Below are positions 17,370 to 26,462 of a stretch of 64,000 nt of DNA, one piece after another. The first letter of the stretch is position 1. Every line of letters starts with the position of its first letter. The stretch lies in NCBI RefSeq assembly GCF_001269905.1, contig NZ_LHVK01000006.1:186001-250000 (forward strand), given 5' to 3'. A program made the translations under genes and the position numbers. The notes beneath the pieces were generated by a model. It did no database searches. It was not told the origin of the DNA and saw nothing but the letters and a program-made list of their open reading frames with translations. Source of the stretch: Pseudomonas corrugata. Lineage in GTDB: Bacteria > Pseudomonadota > Gammaproteobacteria > Pseudomonadales > Pseudomonadaceae.

Positions 17370-17640
17370 TCGCTTTGGCTTTGGCTTTTGATCTTAGATG
17401 CCCCGTAAACCACAAGGGCCGAACGCAGGCGTTGCGCAGTGGGCATCACGGCATGGATGCCGGGATAGCCGCGCTGGGCCATGAATGGCCCTTCGCGGCG
17501 GGCCCACGGAGCAATGCCGGAGCGAGGGAACACCGAGCCTTGGCGAGGTGCCCAGTGGTGGGGCAAAGACTTTTTGGTTACTTTTGGGGCGCTTGCCAAA
17601 AGTGACCCGCCGTAAGGGCGGAACCATAAGCAGCCATTAC
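17370..17640. repeat. Non-coding stretch resembling a recurrent Pseudomonas intergenic element
   Basis: No convincing gene is seen. A minus-strand open frame spans 17171-17599 but runs through REP DNA and has no good start. The stretch contains a small inverted repeat (ACTTTTGG 17580-17587 with CCAAAAGT 17596-17603). From memory, very similar ORF text (HHWAPRQGS, GYPGIHAVMPTAQR) appears as hypothetical proteins beside many Pseudomonas genes, which suggests a dispersed repeat. Copy number cannot be checked here. Confidence 0.4.
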
Positions 17641-17667
17641 CAAAGAAACGGATATGTACACTAATCC

Positions 17668-18081
17668 TTACTTCACCACCTTAAGACTAGGCCGACCACT
17701 AGGCCGCGGCGGCTCATCATCCGGTGGCGGCAGGTCATCATCCACCTCGTACTCTTCCTCGCCATCCATCGGCGTTTCCAGCTCAAACACCATGCCCTGG
17801 CCATTCTCCCGGGCATAAATCCCCAGGATCGAAGCAATAGGCACATACAGCGTGTGGGGCACACCGCCGAAGCGGCCTTCGAAGCTCACGGCATCGTTGT
17901 CCATATGCAGATGGCGTACGGCTGCCGGCGATACGTTCAGGACAATCTGCCCGTCATTGGCAAACCCCTGCGGAACCTGTACCGATGGATACTCGGCATT
18001 GACCAGCATGTGCGGGGTGCAATCATTGTCCACAATCCACTCGTAGAGCGCGCGGACCAGATAAGGTCGACTGGAGTTCAT
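17668..18081 (-). CDS. sspB: ClpXP protease specificity-enhancing factor SspB
   Basis: 137-aa adaptor that binds ssrA-tagged peptides and delivers them to ClpXP. The N-terminal fold (SSRPYLVRALYEWIVDN, HMLVNAEYPSVQVPQG, IVLNVSPAAVRHL) is typical. A long acidic and proline-rich linker leads to the C-terminal ClpX-docking tail that ends PSLKVVK. It is downstream of sspA in the same direction with a 16-base gap, the classical sspAB pair. Confidence 0.93.
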   Translation of the reverse strand: MNSSRPYLVRALYEWIVDNDCTPHMLVNAEYPSVQVPQGFANDGQIVLNVSPAAVRHLHMDNDAVSFEGRFGGVPHTLYVPIASILGIYARENGQGMVFELETPMDGEEEYEVDDDLPPPDDEPPRPSGRPSLKVVK

Positions 18082-18097
18082 AGCGGCTCCCTAAGCC

Positions 18098-18715
18098 TTA
18101 GCGCATGTCGCGTTCGACACCAGACAGACTCGCCTGGAAAGTCTCACGCGCAAATTGGCGCTCCATATAATCAAGCAGCGGCTTGGCTGGCCGCGGCAAT
18201 TCGATACCCAGAATCGGCAAACGCCAGAGTATGGGCAATAGGCAGCAATCCACCAGACTTTGTTCCTCACTGAGGAAAAACGGCTTATCGATGAACAGCG
18301 GCGATACGCCTGTCAGGCTTTCACGCAATTCCTTGCGCGCCACGACCCGCGCCGGCTCCTTGGTCCGCGAATCCAGGATCAGATCCACCAACCCGCACCA
18401 ATCACGCTGAATGCGATGGATCAGCAGGCGGCTGTTGGCACGCGCCACAGGGTATACCGGCAGCAAGGGCGGATGCGGGTAGCGCTCATCCAGGTATTCC
18501 ATCACCACCGTCGACTCCCACAATGCCAGGTCACGATCGACCAGCGTGGGCAGGCTGCCATAGGGGTTCACTTCAATCAGCTTCGGCGGCTGACGGCCAG
18601 CCTCAACGTAGATGATCTCGGCGCTGACACCCTTTTCTGCCAGTACGATACGTACCCGGTGGGAATAGTGGTCGGCGGGGTCGGAGTAACAGGCCAACCG
18701 ATTGGTCACGCCCAT
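18098..18715 (-). CDS. sspA: Stringent starvation protein A
   Basis: 205-aa glutathione-transferase-fold protein that binds RNA polymerase and modulates stress and starvation transcription. The thioredoxin-like N-terminus ([22 protein letters not shown]) and the central [19 protein letters not shown] and [14 protein letters not shown] blocks are diagnostic. ATG 18715 has GAGGAGGATCGCC before it; the 14-codon upstream extension is non-coding. It is followed by sspB and lies downstream of petC, separated by a very strong hairpin. Confidence 0.93.
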   Translation of the reverse strand: MGVTNRLACYSDPADHYSHRVRIVLAEKGVSAEIIYVEAGRQPPKLIEVNPYGSLPTLVDRDLALWESTVVMEYLDERYPHPPLLPVYPVARANSRLLIHRIQRDWCGLVDLILDSRTKEPARVVARKELRESLTGVSPLFIDKPFFLSEEQSLVDCCLLPILWRLPILGIELPRPAKPLLDYMERQFARETFQASLSGVERDMR

Positions 18716-18736
18716 GGCGATCCTCCTCGCTTGTTG

Positions 18737-18833
18737 AAATTTTAGAAAGAAAAACAAGCGCGCCCAGAGGGCGTCTCCCGTAACACCTGGCTTACCAGGC
18801 TCGTTACACCTTCAGAGACGCCCTTGGGCGCGC
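18737..18833 (-). terminator. Strong intrinsic terminator of petABC
   Basis: Arms 18758-18777 and 18815-18833 pair over about 19 bp with one bulge. A second hairpin (CCTGG..CCAGG) sits in the loop. On the minus strand the stem is followed by TTGTTTTTCTTTCT. It starts about 30 bases after the petC stop, so sspA must have its own promoter or rely on read-through. Confidence 0.85.
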
Positions 18834-18862
18834 ACGATTAACAGCAACAGCTTACAGCTTTA

Positions 18863-19645
18863 TCAATGCACGTCTTTCCAGTATTCACGCTTGAGCAGGT
18901 AAGCGAATACGAAGAAGAACGCCAGGTACAGCAATACATACGTACCGATGCGCTGATGTTGCAGCTTCACCGGGTTGGCCGAGTAGGCCAGGAACGTCAC
19001 CAGATTCTTGACCTTCTCGTCGAACTGCTCAGGCGTCAAGGCGCCACTGTTCGGCACGATGGTCAGCTGATCGCAGGCTTCATGAGTCAGGGCGGTGCCG
19101 GTCAACGGGTCGAATTGCTTCTTGCCGTTCTCGACGATCTGCACCTGTTTGCAGCCTACCACCTGACGCCCCTGCAGGCCGACCAGGACGTTCGGCATGC
19201 CGACATTCGGGAAGACCTTGTTGTTCACGCCCCATGGACGCGCAGGATCTTCATAGAACGAACGCAGGTAGCCATAGAGCCAGTCGGTACCGCGCACACG
19301 GGCGACCAGGGTCAGGTCCGGCGGCGCAGCGCCGAACCAGGTCTTGGCATCTGCCGGCTGCATGCCGACGGTCATGTGGTCCCCCAGCTTGGCGCCGGTG
19401 AACACCAGTTTCTCGAGCATCAGCTCATGGGGGATGCCCAGGTCATCGGCCACGCGCTCGTAACGCTGGAACTTGGCACTGTGGCAACCCATGCAGTAGT
19501 TGGCGAACGTACGCGCGCCGTCCTGCATGGCGGCTTTATCGGAAACGTCGATATCGACTTTTTCCAGCTCTGGACCACCGTGTTCGGCCGCGAAGGACAA
19601 GACAGGCATGGCAGCAAGAATCAGTACAGCAAATAGCTTTTTCAT
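18863..19645 (-). CDS. petC: Cytochrome c1 of the bc1 complex
   Basis: 260-aa precursor of the haem-c subunit of ubiquinol:cytochrome c reductase. It shows a signal peptide (MKKLFAVLILAAMPVLSFA), the haem attachment site CMGCH, and the membrane anchor near the C-terminus (YVLLYLAFFFVFAYLLKREYW). The start ATG overlaps the petB stop by one base (TGATG). A longer open frame to 19885 is shadow inside petB. Confidence 0.95.
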   Translation of the reverse strand: MKKLFAVLILAAMPVLSFAAEHGGPELEKVDIDVSDKAAMQDGARTFANYCMGCHSAKFQRYERVADDLGIPHELMLEKLVFTGAKLGDHMTVGMQPADAKTWFGAAPPDLTLVARVRGTDWLYGYLRSFYEDPARPWGVNNKVFPNVGMPNVLVGLQGRQVVGCKQVQIVENGKKQFDPLTGTALTHEACDQLTIVPNSGALTPEQFDEKVKNLVTFLAYSANPVKLQHQRIGTYVLLYLAFFFVFAYLLKREYWKDVH

Positions 19646-20856
19646 CAGCCAGTCACCCTTTCCGGAACCGGTTTTGTCTTCTCGAGCCTGGTATAGAACG
19701 GCATCAGAATGAAGTAGGCGAAGTACAGGAACGTACAGACCTGCGACAGCAACGTACGCTCCGGTGTTGGTGCCAGCACGCCCAGTACACCCAGGATCAT
19801 GAACGAGATGCAGAACACCACGAGCCAGATCTTGCTCAGCCAGCCTTTGTAGCGCATCGACTTGACCGGGCTGCGGTCCAGCCACGGCAGGACGAACAGC
19901 ACGGCGATGGCCGCGCCCATGGCGATAACACCCATCAACTTGTCCGGGATCGCCCGCAGAATCGCGTAGAACGGCGTGAAGTACCAGACCGGGGCAATGT
20001 GCTCAGGGGTCTTGAATGCGTTCGCCTGTTCAAAGTTCGGCTTCTCAAGGAAGTAGCCGCCCATCTCCGGGAAGAAGAACACGATCGAGCAGAAGATGAA
20101 CAGGAACACCACTACGCCGACGATATCTTTCACGGTGTAGTACGGGTGGAAGGCGATGCCATCCAACGGTACGCCGTTTTCGTCCTTGTGCTTCTTGATG
20201 TCCACACCATCGGGGTTGTTCGAGCCGACTTCGTGCAGCGCCAGGATGTGCAGCACCACCAGGCCGAGGATCACGATCGGCAGGGCTACCACATGCAAGG
20301 CGAAGAAGCGGTTCAGGGTAATGCCCGAGATCAGGTAATCACCACGGATCCACTGGGTCAGGTCGTTACCGATGACCGGAATCGCGCCGAACAGCGAGAT
20401 GATCACCTGGGCCCCCCAGTAGGACATCTGGCCCCACGGCAGCAGGTAACCCATGAAGGCCTCGGCCATCAGCGCCAGGTAGATCAACATGCCGAAGACC
20501 CATACCAGCTCACGGGGCTTCTGGTACGAACCGTAGAGCAGGCCACGGAACATGTGCAGGTAAACCACGATGAAGAACGCCGAAGCGCCAGTTGAGTGCA
20601 GCAGACGCAGGATCGAGCCGTACTCGACGTCACGCATGATGTACTCGACGGAAGCGAACGCTTCTTCAGCCGACGGGGTGTAGCTCATGGTCAGCCAGAC
20701 ACCGGTAACGATCTGGTTGACCAGAACGAGCAATGCCAGGGAGCCAAAGAAATAGAAGAAGTTGAAGTTTTTCGGAGCGTAGTACTTGCTGAGATGGTCT
20801 TCCCACATCTTGGTCGCGGGGAAGCGCGCATCAACCCAATCCATAAGTTTGCTCAT
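19645..20856 (-). CDS. petB: Cytochrome b of the bc1 complex
   Basis: 403-aa integral membrane subunit that carries haems bL and bH and both quinone sites. Eight to nine hydrophobic helices are visible, with the haem-ligand histidines in HSTGASAFFIVVYLHMFRG and HVVALPIVILGLVVLHILALH. The Qo PEW-type loop reads HPYYTVKDIVG... followed by PVWYFTPFYAILRAIP. ATG 20856 overlaps the petA stop by one base. A GTG directly before it is an alternative start without consequence. Confidence 0.96.
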   Translation of the reverse strand: MSKLMDWVDARFPATKMWEDHLSKYYAPKNFNFFYFFGSLALLVLVNQIVTGVWLTMSYTPSAEEAFASVEYIMRDVEYGSILRLLHSTGASAFFIVVYLHMFRGLLYGSYQKPRELVWVFGMLIYLALMAEAFMGYLLPWGQMSYWGAQVIISLFGAIPVIGNDLTQWIRGDYLISGITLNRFFALHVVALPIVILGLVVLHILALHEVGSNNPDGVDIKKHKDENGVPLDGIAFHPYYTVKDIVGVVVFLFIFCSIVFFFPEMGGYFLEKPNFEQANAFKTPEHIAPVWYFTPFYAILRAIPDKLMGVIAMGAAIAVLFVLPWLDRSPVKSMRYKGWLSKIWLVVFCISFMILGVLGVLAPTPERTLLSQVCTFLYFAYFILMPFYTRLEKTKPVPERVTG

Positions 20857-21449
20857 CACGCTTTCTCCGTGTCGACGCCGATGACAATGATCTCATCCGA
20901 CTCATAGGAATGCGGGGGAACTGGCAGGTTCAGAGGTGCAGGTTGCGATTTGTAGACGCGACCCGCCAGGTCGTAGTGGGAGCCGTGGCAAGGGCAGAAA
21001 TAGCCCCCTACCCAGTCCTTGCCCAGATCGGCAGGGGCCACTTCGGGACGGAACGTTGGCGAGCAACCCAAGTGCGTGCAGATTCCGATCAGCAGCAGGA
21101 TTTCCGGCTTGATCGAACGCACTTCAGGATTGACGTATTCCGGTTGGACCGAGTTCTTGGAAAAGGGATCGGACAGCTGGCCCTCGATCTTTTTCAGATT
21201 CCCCAGGATTTCCTCTGTACGGCGGACGATGAACACCGGCTGGCCGCGCCACTCAGCAATCATCTGCTGGCCTGGCTCGATCTTGCTGACATTCACTTTC
21301 ACCGGTGCACCTGCAGCTTTCGCCTTGGCACTGGGAAACCATGACCCCACGAACGGGACCGCAGCCCCCACCGCTCCTGCAGCACCCACCACGGATGTGG
21401 CTGCTACCAGGAAGCGACGCCGGCCTGCATTCACGCCGTCATTGCTCAT
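20856..21449 (-). CDS. petA: Rieske iron-sulfur protein of the bc1 complex
   Basis: 197-aa [2Fe-2S] subunit. It starts with a twin-arginine type leader and anchor (GRRRFLVAATSVVGAAGAVG) and has the two cluster boxes CTHLGC and CPCHGS that hold two Cys and two His. First gene of the petABC operon. The promoter should lie in the 250-base gap to rpsI, which also holds the rpsI terminator. Confidence 0.96.
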   Translation of the reverse strand: MSNDGVNAGRRRFLVAATSVVGAAGAVGAAVPFVGSWFPSAKAKAAGAPVKVNVSKIEPGQQMIAEWRGQPVFIVRRTEEILGNLKKIEGQLSDPFSKNSVQPEYVNPEVRSIKPEILLLIGICTHLGCSPTFRPEVAPADLGKDWVGGYFCPCHGSHYDLAGRVYKSQPAPLNLPVPPHSYESDEIIVIGVDTEKA

Positions 21450-21649
21450 TCAGTCCTCTCCCATCAGCTTTGTGGCCTGTTAGATCAGGCGTCTACTAAG
21501 TAAAAATCTGAACTTATAAAAATTTTGCCGAATGGTAATGAAAACCCCCAATTCTGACAAGGTAATTACCAAGCGACCATACCGCCAAGCCTTGTAGTAT
21601 AGGGGGTCTACGAATGTGGCAAGTTGTCACAGAGCATTTATTTCGCCCA

Positions 21650-21684
21650 TAAAAAAACGCCCAGCTCCGTGAGGAACTGGGCGC
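21650..21684 (-). terminator. Intrinsic terminator of rplM-rpsI
   Basis: GC-rich stem CGCCCAG...CTGGGCG (21658-21683) followed on the minus strand by seven T (21657-21651), 24 bases after the rpsI stop. Confidence 0.9.
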
Positions 21685-21706
21685 CTTTTGAAAGCGGAAG
21701 CGAAAA

Positions 21707-22099
21707 TTAACGCTTCGAGTACTGCGGACGCTTACGCGCTTTACGCAGACCGACTTTCTTACGTTCAACTTCGCGAGCGTCGCGAGTAACGAAGCCAGCT
21801 TTGCGCAGGGCGCTACGCAGGGTCTCGTCGTAGTCCATCAGAGCGCGAGTGATGCCGTGGCGGATTGCGCCAGCCTGACCACTTACACCACCACCGATAA
21901 CGGTGACGTAGATGTCGAATTTTTCGACGGTCTCGGTCAGTTCCAGCGGCTGACGAACTACCATGCGGGCAGTTTCGCGGCCGAAGAAGTTATCCAGGGA
22001 GCGGTTGTTGATGGAGATGTTACCAGTGCCCGGACGCAGGAAAACGCGTGCGGTTGCAGTCTTGCGACGGCCAGTGCCGTAATTTTGAGTCGCCGACAT
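21707..22099 (-). CDS. rpsI: 30S ribosomal protein S9
   Basis: 130-aa small-subunit protein. The full family pattern is present: [64 protein letters not shown]-type basic tail that ends in Arg and reaches the P-site. It is 14 bases downstream of rplM. Confidence 0.98.
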   Translation of the reverse strand: MSATQNYGTGRRKTATARVFLRPGTGNISINNRSLDNFFGRETARMVVRQPLELTETVEKFDIYVTVIGGGVSGQAGAIRHGITRALMDYDETLRSALRKAGFVTRDAREVERKKVGLRKARKRPQYSKR

Positions 22100-22113
22100 A
22101 ATGAACTATTCCG

Positions 22114-22542
22114 TTAAAACTTCAGTTCTTGGGGCTGCTGAGCAGTATGAGGGTGAGCAGCGCCCGCATAAACCTTCAGCTTACGATACATGTCGCGACC
22201 CAGCGGGTTCTTAGGCAGCATGCCTTTAACCGCGGTCTCGATCACGCGCTCAGGGGCTTTGGCGATCAGCTTTTCAAAGTTGATCGACTTGATGCCGCCC
22301 GGAAAACCGGAGTGGGAGTAGTACATTTTGTCAGTGGTTTTAGCGCCAGTAACACGTACTTGCTCAGCATTGATCACGACGATGTAGTCACCGGTGTCAA
22401 CGTGAGGGGTGTACTCAGGCTTGTGCTTGCCACGCAGACGGCTCGCGATTTCGGTGGCCAGACGACCCAGGGTCTGACCAGCAGCGTCGACGACGAACCA
22501 GTCGCGCTGTACTGTTTCCGGTTTAGCAGTAAAAGTTTTCAT
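22114..22542 (-). CDS. rplM: 50S ribosomal protein L13
   Basis: 142-aa large-subunit assembly protein. Recognised by [40 protein letters not shown] and [19 protein letters not shown]. First gene of rplM-rpsI; its promoter and leader lie in 22543-22787, a divergent gap with the aldo/keto reductase gene. Confidence 0.98.
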   Translation of the reverse strand: MKTFTAKPETVQRDWFVVDAAGQTLGRLATEIASRLRGKHKPEYTPHVDTGDYIVVINAEQVRVTGAKTTDKMYYSHSGFPGGIKSINFEKLIAKAPERVIETAVKGMLPKNPLGRDMYRKLKVYAGAAHPHTAQQPQELKF

Positions 22543-22787
22543 TCTTTATAGCCTCAGGGGCCGCCCTGTAAATTAGACGGCGGATCTTACTGAATAGTGC
22601 GTACTTTGACAAGTCAAAGGCAGCCGGATACAGACGCTTTCGGGGGCTCGGGTCGGCGCGTCCGTTCAACGGCAAGATTCTTCGGCGGCGGCGCATCACT
22701 TCCACTGCAGAAAGAGGTGCGCAATTATGCAGATTGCGAAAAATATTTCAACCTGCTTTTATGATTGTTTTGCCCAAGGAGTACCCG

Positions 22788-23828
22788 ATGGACTATCGCC
22801 AGCTAGGCCGTACCGATCTGAACGTGAGCGCCCTGTGCCTCGGAACCATGACCTGGGGTGAACAGAACAGCGAGGCCGAGGCTTTCGCCCAGATCGAACG
22901 CGCCAAGGGTGCCGGCATCAATTTCATCGACACCGCCGAGATGTACCCGGTCCCGCCCAAGGCCGAGACCTATGCCACCACCGAGCGCTACATCGGCAAC
23001 TATTTCAAAAGCCGTGGAGACCGTGCCGACTGGATCCTGGCGAGCAAGATCGCCGGCCCCGGCAACACCATCGATTACATCCGCGACAAGCATCTCAAGC
23101 ACAACCGCCGCCACATTGTCGAAGCGCTGGACGCCAGCCTCAAGCGCCTGCAAACAGACTGGATCGATCTTTACCAGTTGCACTGGCCGGAGCGCAGCAC
23201 CAATTTCTTTGGGCAACTGGGCTACACACACAAGGCCGATGAGGACTTCACCCCACTGGAGGAAACCCTCGAGGCCCTCGATGAACAGGTCCGTGCCGGC
23301 AAGATCCGCCATATAGGCCTGTCCAACGAGACGCCATGGGGCACCATGAAATTCCTCGCCCTGGCCGAAGCCCGTGGCTGGCCGCGAGCGGTGTCGATCC
23401 AGAATCCGTACAACCTGCTCAACCGCAGCTTCGAGATCGGCCTGGCGGAAGTCGCCCTTCGCGAGCAGTGCGGGCTGCTGGCCTATTCACCGCTGGCGTT
23501 CGGCTTCCTGTCGGGCAAATATGAGGGCGGTGCACGGCCGGCCAAGGGCCGCCTGACGCTCTATAGCCGCTTCATGCGCTACTTCAACCCACAATCGGAA
23601 GCGGCTTGCAGCCGTTATGTGGCGCTGGCCCGTGAACACGGCCTGGATCCGGCGCAAATGGCCCTGGCGTTCGTCACGCAACAACCGTTCGTGACCAGCA
23701 ACATCATCGGCGCAACCACCCTTGAACAACTGGACAGCAATGTCGCCAGCTTCGACCTGAAGCTGTCGGACGAAGTGCTGGCGGGGATCGAGGCGATTCA
23801 CAGGGATCAGCCGAATCCTGCTCCTTGA
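22788..23828 (+). CDS. NADP(H)-dependent aldo/keto reductase, Tas-like
   Basis: 346-aa cytosolic (beta/alpha)8 oxidoreductase like E. coli Tas. The catalytic tetrad is visible: Asp and Tyr in FIDTAEMYP, Lys in WILASKIAG, His in LYQLHWPERS. ATG 22788 has CAAGGAGTACCCG before it; an in-frame start at 22734 lacks a ribosome site. Substrate unknown. It is monocistronic and ends next to REP DNA. Confidence 0.88.
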   Translation: MDYRQLGRTDLNVSALCLGTMTWGEQNSEAEAFAQIERAKGAGINFIDTAEMYPVPPKAETYATTERYIGNYFKSRGDRADWILASKIAGPGNTIDYIRDKHLKHNRRHIVEALDASLKRLQTDWIDLYQLHWPERSTNFFGQLGYTHKADEDFTPLEETLEALDEQVRAGKIRHIGLSNETPWGTMKFLALAEARGWPRAVSIQNPYNLLNRSFEIGLAEVALREQCGLLAYSPLAFGFLSGKYEGGARPAKGRLTLYSRFMRYFNPQSEAACSRYVALAREHGLDPAQMALAFVTQQPFVTSNIIGATTLEQLDSNVASFDLKLSDEVLAGIEAIHRDQPNPAP

Positions 23829-23843
23829 TTGACCCATCGACCC

Positions 23844-23985
23844 AATCGCGAGCAGGCTCGCTCCCACAAGGGTTGCTGATCGTTCCCACGCTCTGCGTGG
23901 GAATGCATCTGGTGACGCCCGCGTCACCAGAGCGGAACGCAGAGCGTCCCTGGCGGCGTTTCCACGCAGAGCGTGGGAACGATCA
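23844..23985. repeat. REP copy and a large imperfect palindrome
   Basis: An inverted REP lies at 23844-23867. Next to it, the 25-base arm at 23877-23901 (TGATCGTTCCCACGCTCTGC...) pairs with 23962-23985 around an inner GTGACGC/GCGTCAC hairpin. This CGTTCCCACGCTCTGCGTGG sequence recurs in Pseudomonas genomes from memory; function unknown. Confidence 0.75.
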
Positions 23986-24004
23986 CCCCAAGAGCACAAC
24001 GCAA

Positions 24005-25141
24005 TCAAAGCGACCGCGCAATGATCTCCTTCATGATTTCATTGGTCCCCGCATAGATCCGCTGCACCCGCGCATCCGCCCACGCCCGGGCCACCGGATA
24101 CTCCCACATGAAGCCGTAGCCGCCATGCAACTGCACGCATTCGTCGAGCACCTTGCATTGCAGGTCCGTGCCCCAGTACTTGGCCATCGCTGCCGTCGGC
24201 ACGTCGAGCTTGCCCTGCAGGTGCAATTCCAGGCAGCGGTCGACAAAGACCCGGCCGATCTGGATCTCGGTGGCCATTTCCGCCAGTTTGAAGCGGGTGT
24301 TCTGGAAGTCCGCTATGGATTTACCGAAAGCCTTGCGATCGCGGGTGTAGTCCAGCGTCCACTGCAGCGCCGCTTCGGCCGAGGCCAGGCCACCGATCGC
24401 GACAGTCAGGCGCTCCTGGGGTAATTCCTGCATCAGGTAGGCAAACCCCATTCCGGCCTGACCTAGCAGGTTCTCCTTCGGCACGCGGACATCCTGGAAG
24501 AACAGTTCCGACGTGTCCTGAGCCTTCATTCCGACTTTCTCCAGGCGCTTGCCCTTCTCAAAACCAGGCGTGCCCGCTTCCACCAGGAACAGGCTGGTTC
24601 CCTTGGCGCCGGCTTTCGGATCGGTCTTGGCGACCACGATCACCAGGTCAGCGAGAAAGCCATTGGTAATGAAGGTCTTCGAACCATTGATGATGTATTC
24701 ATCGCCGTCCAGTACCGCTGTGGTTTTCACTCCTTGCAGGTCGGAACCTGCCCCGGGTTCGGTCATGGCGATGGCCGTGACCATTTCGCCGGAGACCAGT
24801 TTCGGCAGGTATTTATGCTTCAACGCTTCGCTGCCGTAATGCAGGATGTATGGCGCAACGATATCGGAGTGCAGTGAAAAGCCGATACCCGTCAGCCCCA
24901 GACGGCCGATCTCCTCTATCACCACCGTACTGTAGAGAAAGTCCGCGTCGAGCCCGCCATAAGCTTGCGGCAGATGCGAACACAGCATCCCCGCCTCCCC
25001 GGCCTTGTTCCAGAGTCGACGATCAACATGCCCCTGCTTCTCCCATTGGCTGTGGTACGGCACAGCCTCTTTTTCCAGGAACGTTCGCACGCTGTCGCGA
25101 AACAGTTCGTGCTCGGGACTGAACAGGGTTCTCGGGATCAT
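24005..25141 (-). CDS. Acyl-CoA dehydrogenase
   Basis: 378-aa FAD enzyme introducing the alpha-beta double bond of acyl-CoA. Family signatures: AMTEPGAGSDLQGVKTTA (FAD/substrate), GSKTFITNG, the C-terminal QLHGGYGFMWEYPVARAWADAR and IYAGTNEIMKEIIARSL, with the catalytic Glu expected in the last motif (GTNEIM region). ATG 25141 is used; 231 further upstream bases stay open but include the promoter. Divergent from a GlxA-type regulator that may control it. Chain-length or branched-chain specificity cannot be told. Confidence 0.9.
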   Translation of the reverse strand: MIPRTLFSPEHELFRDSVRTFLEKEAVPYHSQWEKQGHVDRRLWNKAGEAGMLCSHLPQAYGGLDADFLYSTVVIEEIGRLGLTGIGFSLHSDIVAPYILHYGSEALKHKYLPKLVSGEMVTAIAMTEPGAGSDLQGVKTTAVLDGDEYIINGSKTFITNGFLADLVIVVAKTDPKAGAKGTSLFLVEAGTPGFEKGKRLEKVGMKAQDTSELFFQDVRVPKENLLGQAGMGFAYLMQELPQERLTVAIGGLASAEAALQWTLDYTRDRKAFGKSIADFQNTRFKLAEMATEIQIGRVFVDRCLELHLQGKLDVPTAAMAKYWGTDLQCKVLDECVQLHGGYGFMWEYPVARAWADARVQRIYAGTNEIMKEIIARSL

Positions 25142-25286
25142 GGCGCACCTTCGGTTACTGTTGGATGGGGTTATCCGACAGAGCCTAAGCCTGGGATGTG
25201 CCATAGGACACTGGACACATCCGACAAAAAATAAGACGATCCAGCCGTCTGGTGACCACTTTCCCCTATAAAAACAAGATGAAATT

Positions 25287-26282
25287 ATGTCTATGCAACC
25301 CTCCACGCCCTTGCGGCGCGTCAGTATCCTCGCAGTCGACCGGGTTTTCGCTTTCACCCTCATGCAGGCCAAGGACTTCTTCCACCTGGCCAGCCTGCGC
25401 TACGGCAAACAACTGGGCCAGGGCCTGACACCGGCGTTTGAGATCCGCCTGGTCAGCCCTGATGGCAAACCGGTAAACAGCTTCAGCGAAGTGATCATGC
25501 CGGTGGATGGTGGCCTGGAAAACACCGATGTGATTATCCTGCCGGCGTTCTGGGATGACTTCCCCACCCTTTGCCAACGCTATCCCCAGGTCCTGCCCTG
25601 GCTGCGGGAACAGCACGCTCGCGGCGCCGTACTGTGCGGCGAGGCCACTGGCGTGTTCTGGCTTGCCGAGGCCGGGCTGCTCGATGGCAAGGAAGCCACG
25701 ACCTACTGGCGCTTCTTCAACGCCTTCAGGGAGCGTTTTCCCCAAGTACACCTGAACCAGGACAAGCACCTGACCGACGCCGACAACCTGTTCTGCGCAG
25801 GCGGCACGACTTCGGTGTGCGACCTATACATCTACCTCATCGAACGCTTCTGCGGCGCCAACGTGGCCCAAGCCGTGGCGCGGGACATCCTGTATGAAGT
25901 GCAGCGCAATTATTCACCGGGCAGGATCGGTTTCGGCGGTCAGAAGCTCCACCAGGACGTGATCATCCTGCAGATCCAGCACTGGCTCGAAGAGCACTTC
26001 GCCGACAAGTTCCGTTTCGAGGACGTCGCCCGGGAACACGGCATGAGCATTCGCAATTTCATGCGCCGCTTCCAGACCGCTACAGGTGACAAACCGCTGC
26101 ATTACCTGCAGCGGCTGCGCATCGAAACCGCCAAGGGTCTACTCTCCGGCAGCCGCAAGAGCATCAAGACCATCAGCTACGAAGTCGGCTACGACGACGC
26201 GAGCTTCTTCGCACGGCTGTTCCGCCAACACACAGACCTGTCGCCGAACCAGTACCGGCAGCAATTCCAGCAGGCGGCGTAA
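25287..26282 (+). CDS. GlxA-type AraC-family transcriptional regulator
   Basis: 331-aa regulator with an N-terminal DJ-1/PfpI-like amidotransferase-fold domain (about 10-200; the elbow Cys is kept in GAVLCGEATGVFWLAEAG) and a C-terminal AraC double helix-turn-helix (about 235-328; RMRIETAKGLL-like LRIETAKGLLSGSRKSIKTISYEVGYDD, FARLFRQHTDLSPNQYR). Such proteins often activate amino-acid-derivative or fatty-acid genes. The 145-base divergent gap with the acyl-CoA dehydrogenase gene suggests that as a target. An ATG at 25293 is equally possible as start; neither has a strong ribosome site. Confidence 0.88.
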   Translation: MSMQPSTPLRRVSILAVDRVFAFTLMQAKDFFHLASLRYGKQLGQGLTPAFEIRLVSPDGKPVNSFSEVIMPVDGGLENTDVIILPAFWDDFPTLCQRYPQVLPWLREQHARGAVLCGEATGVFWLAEAGLLDGKEATTYWRFFNAFRERFPQVHLNQDKHLTDADNLFCAGGTTSVCDLYIYLIERFCGANVAQAVARDILYEVQRNYSPGRIGFGGQKLHQDVIILQIQHWLEEHFADKFRFEDVAREHGMSIRNFMRRFQTATGDKPLHYLQRLRIETAKGLLSGSRKSIKTISYEVGYDDASFFARLFRQHTDLSPNQYRQQFQQAA

Positions 26283-26304
26283 GGCTTCGGACCCCACGCC
26301 CCCC

Positions 26305-26394
26305 TGTGGGAGCGAGCCTGCTCGCGATGACGGCGGCACATTCAGAATCGTAGCAAGCTGACCCACCGCCATCGCGAGCAGGCTCGCTCCCACA
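26305..26394. repeat. REPIN (inverted REP pair)
   Basis: Forward REP 26305-26328 and inverted REP 26371-26394, same family as the array at 15.8 kb. Confidence 0.9.
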
Positions 26395-26416
26395 GGGTTA
26401 TGCGGTGGATCAGCCA

Positions 26417-26450
26417 TAAAAAAGGCCTGCAATCGCAGGCCCTTTGTGTT
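26417..26450. terminator. Bidirectional terminator between regulator and zapE
   Basis: Stem GGCCTGC (26424-26430) / GCAGGCC (26435-26441) with A-run on the left (T-run for minus-strand zapE) and CTTTGTGTTTT on the right. Confidence 0.85.
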
Positions 26451-26462
26451 TTCCGAATCAGC

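Noticed and set aside
17171-17599. 142-codon minus-strand ORF
   Set aside because: It runs through REP DNA, lacks a start signal, and reads like translated repeat sequence.
18863-19885. Longer cytochrome c1 with 80 extra N-terminal residues
   Set aside because: The extension lies inside petB and would hide the signal peptide at 19645.
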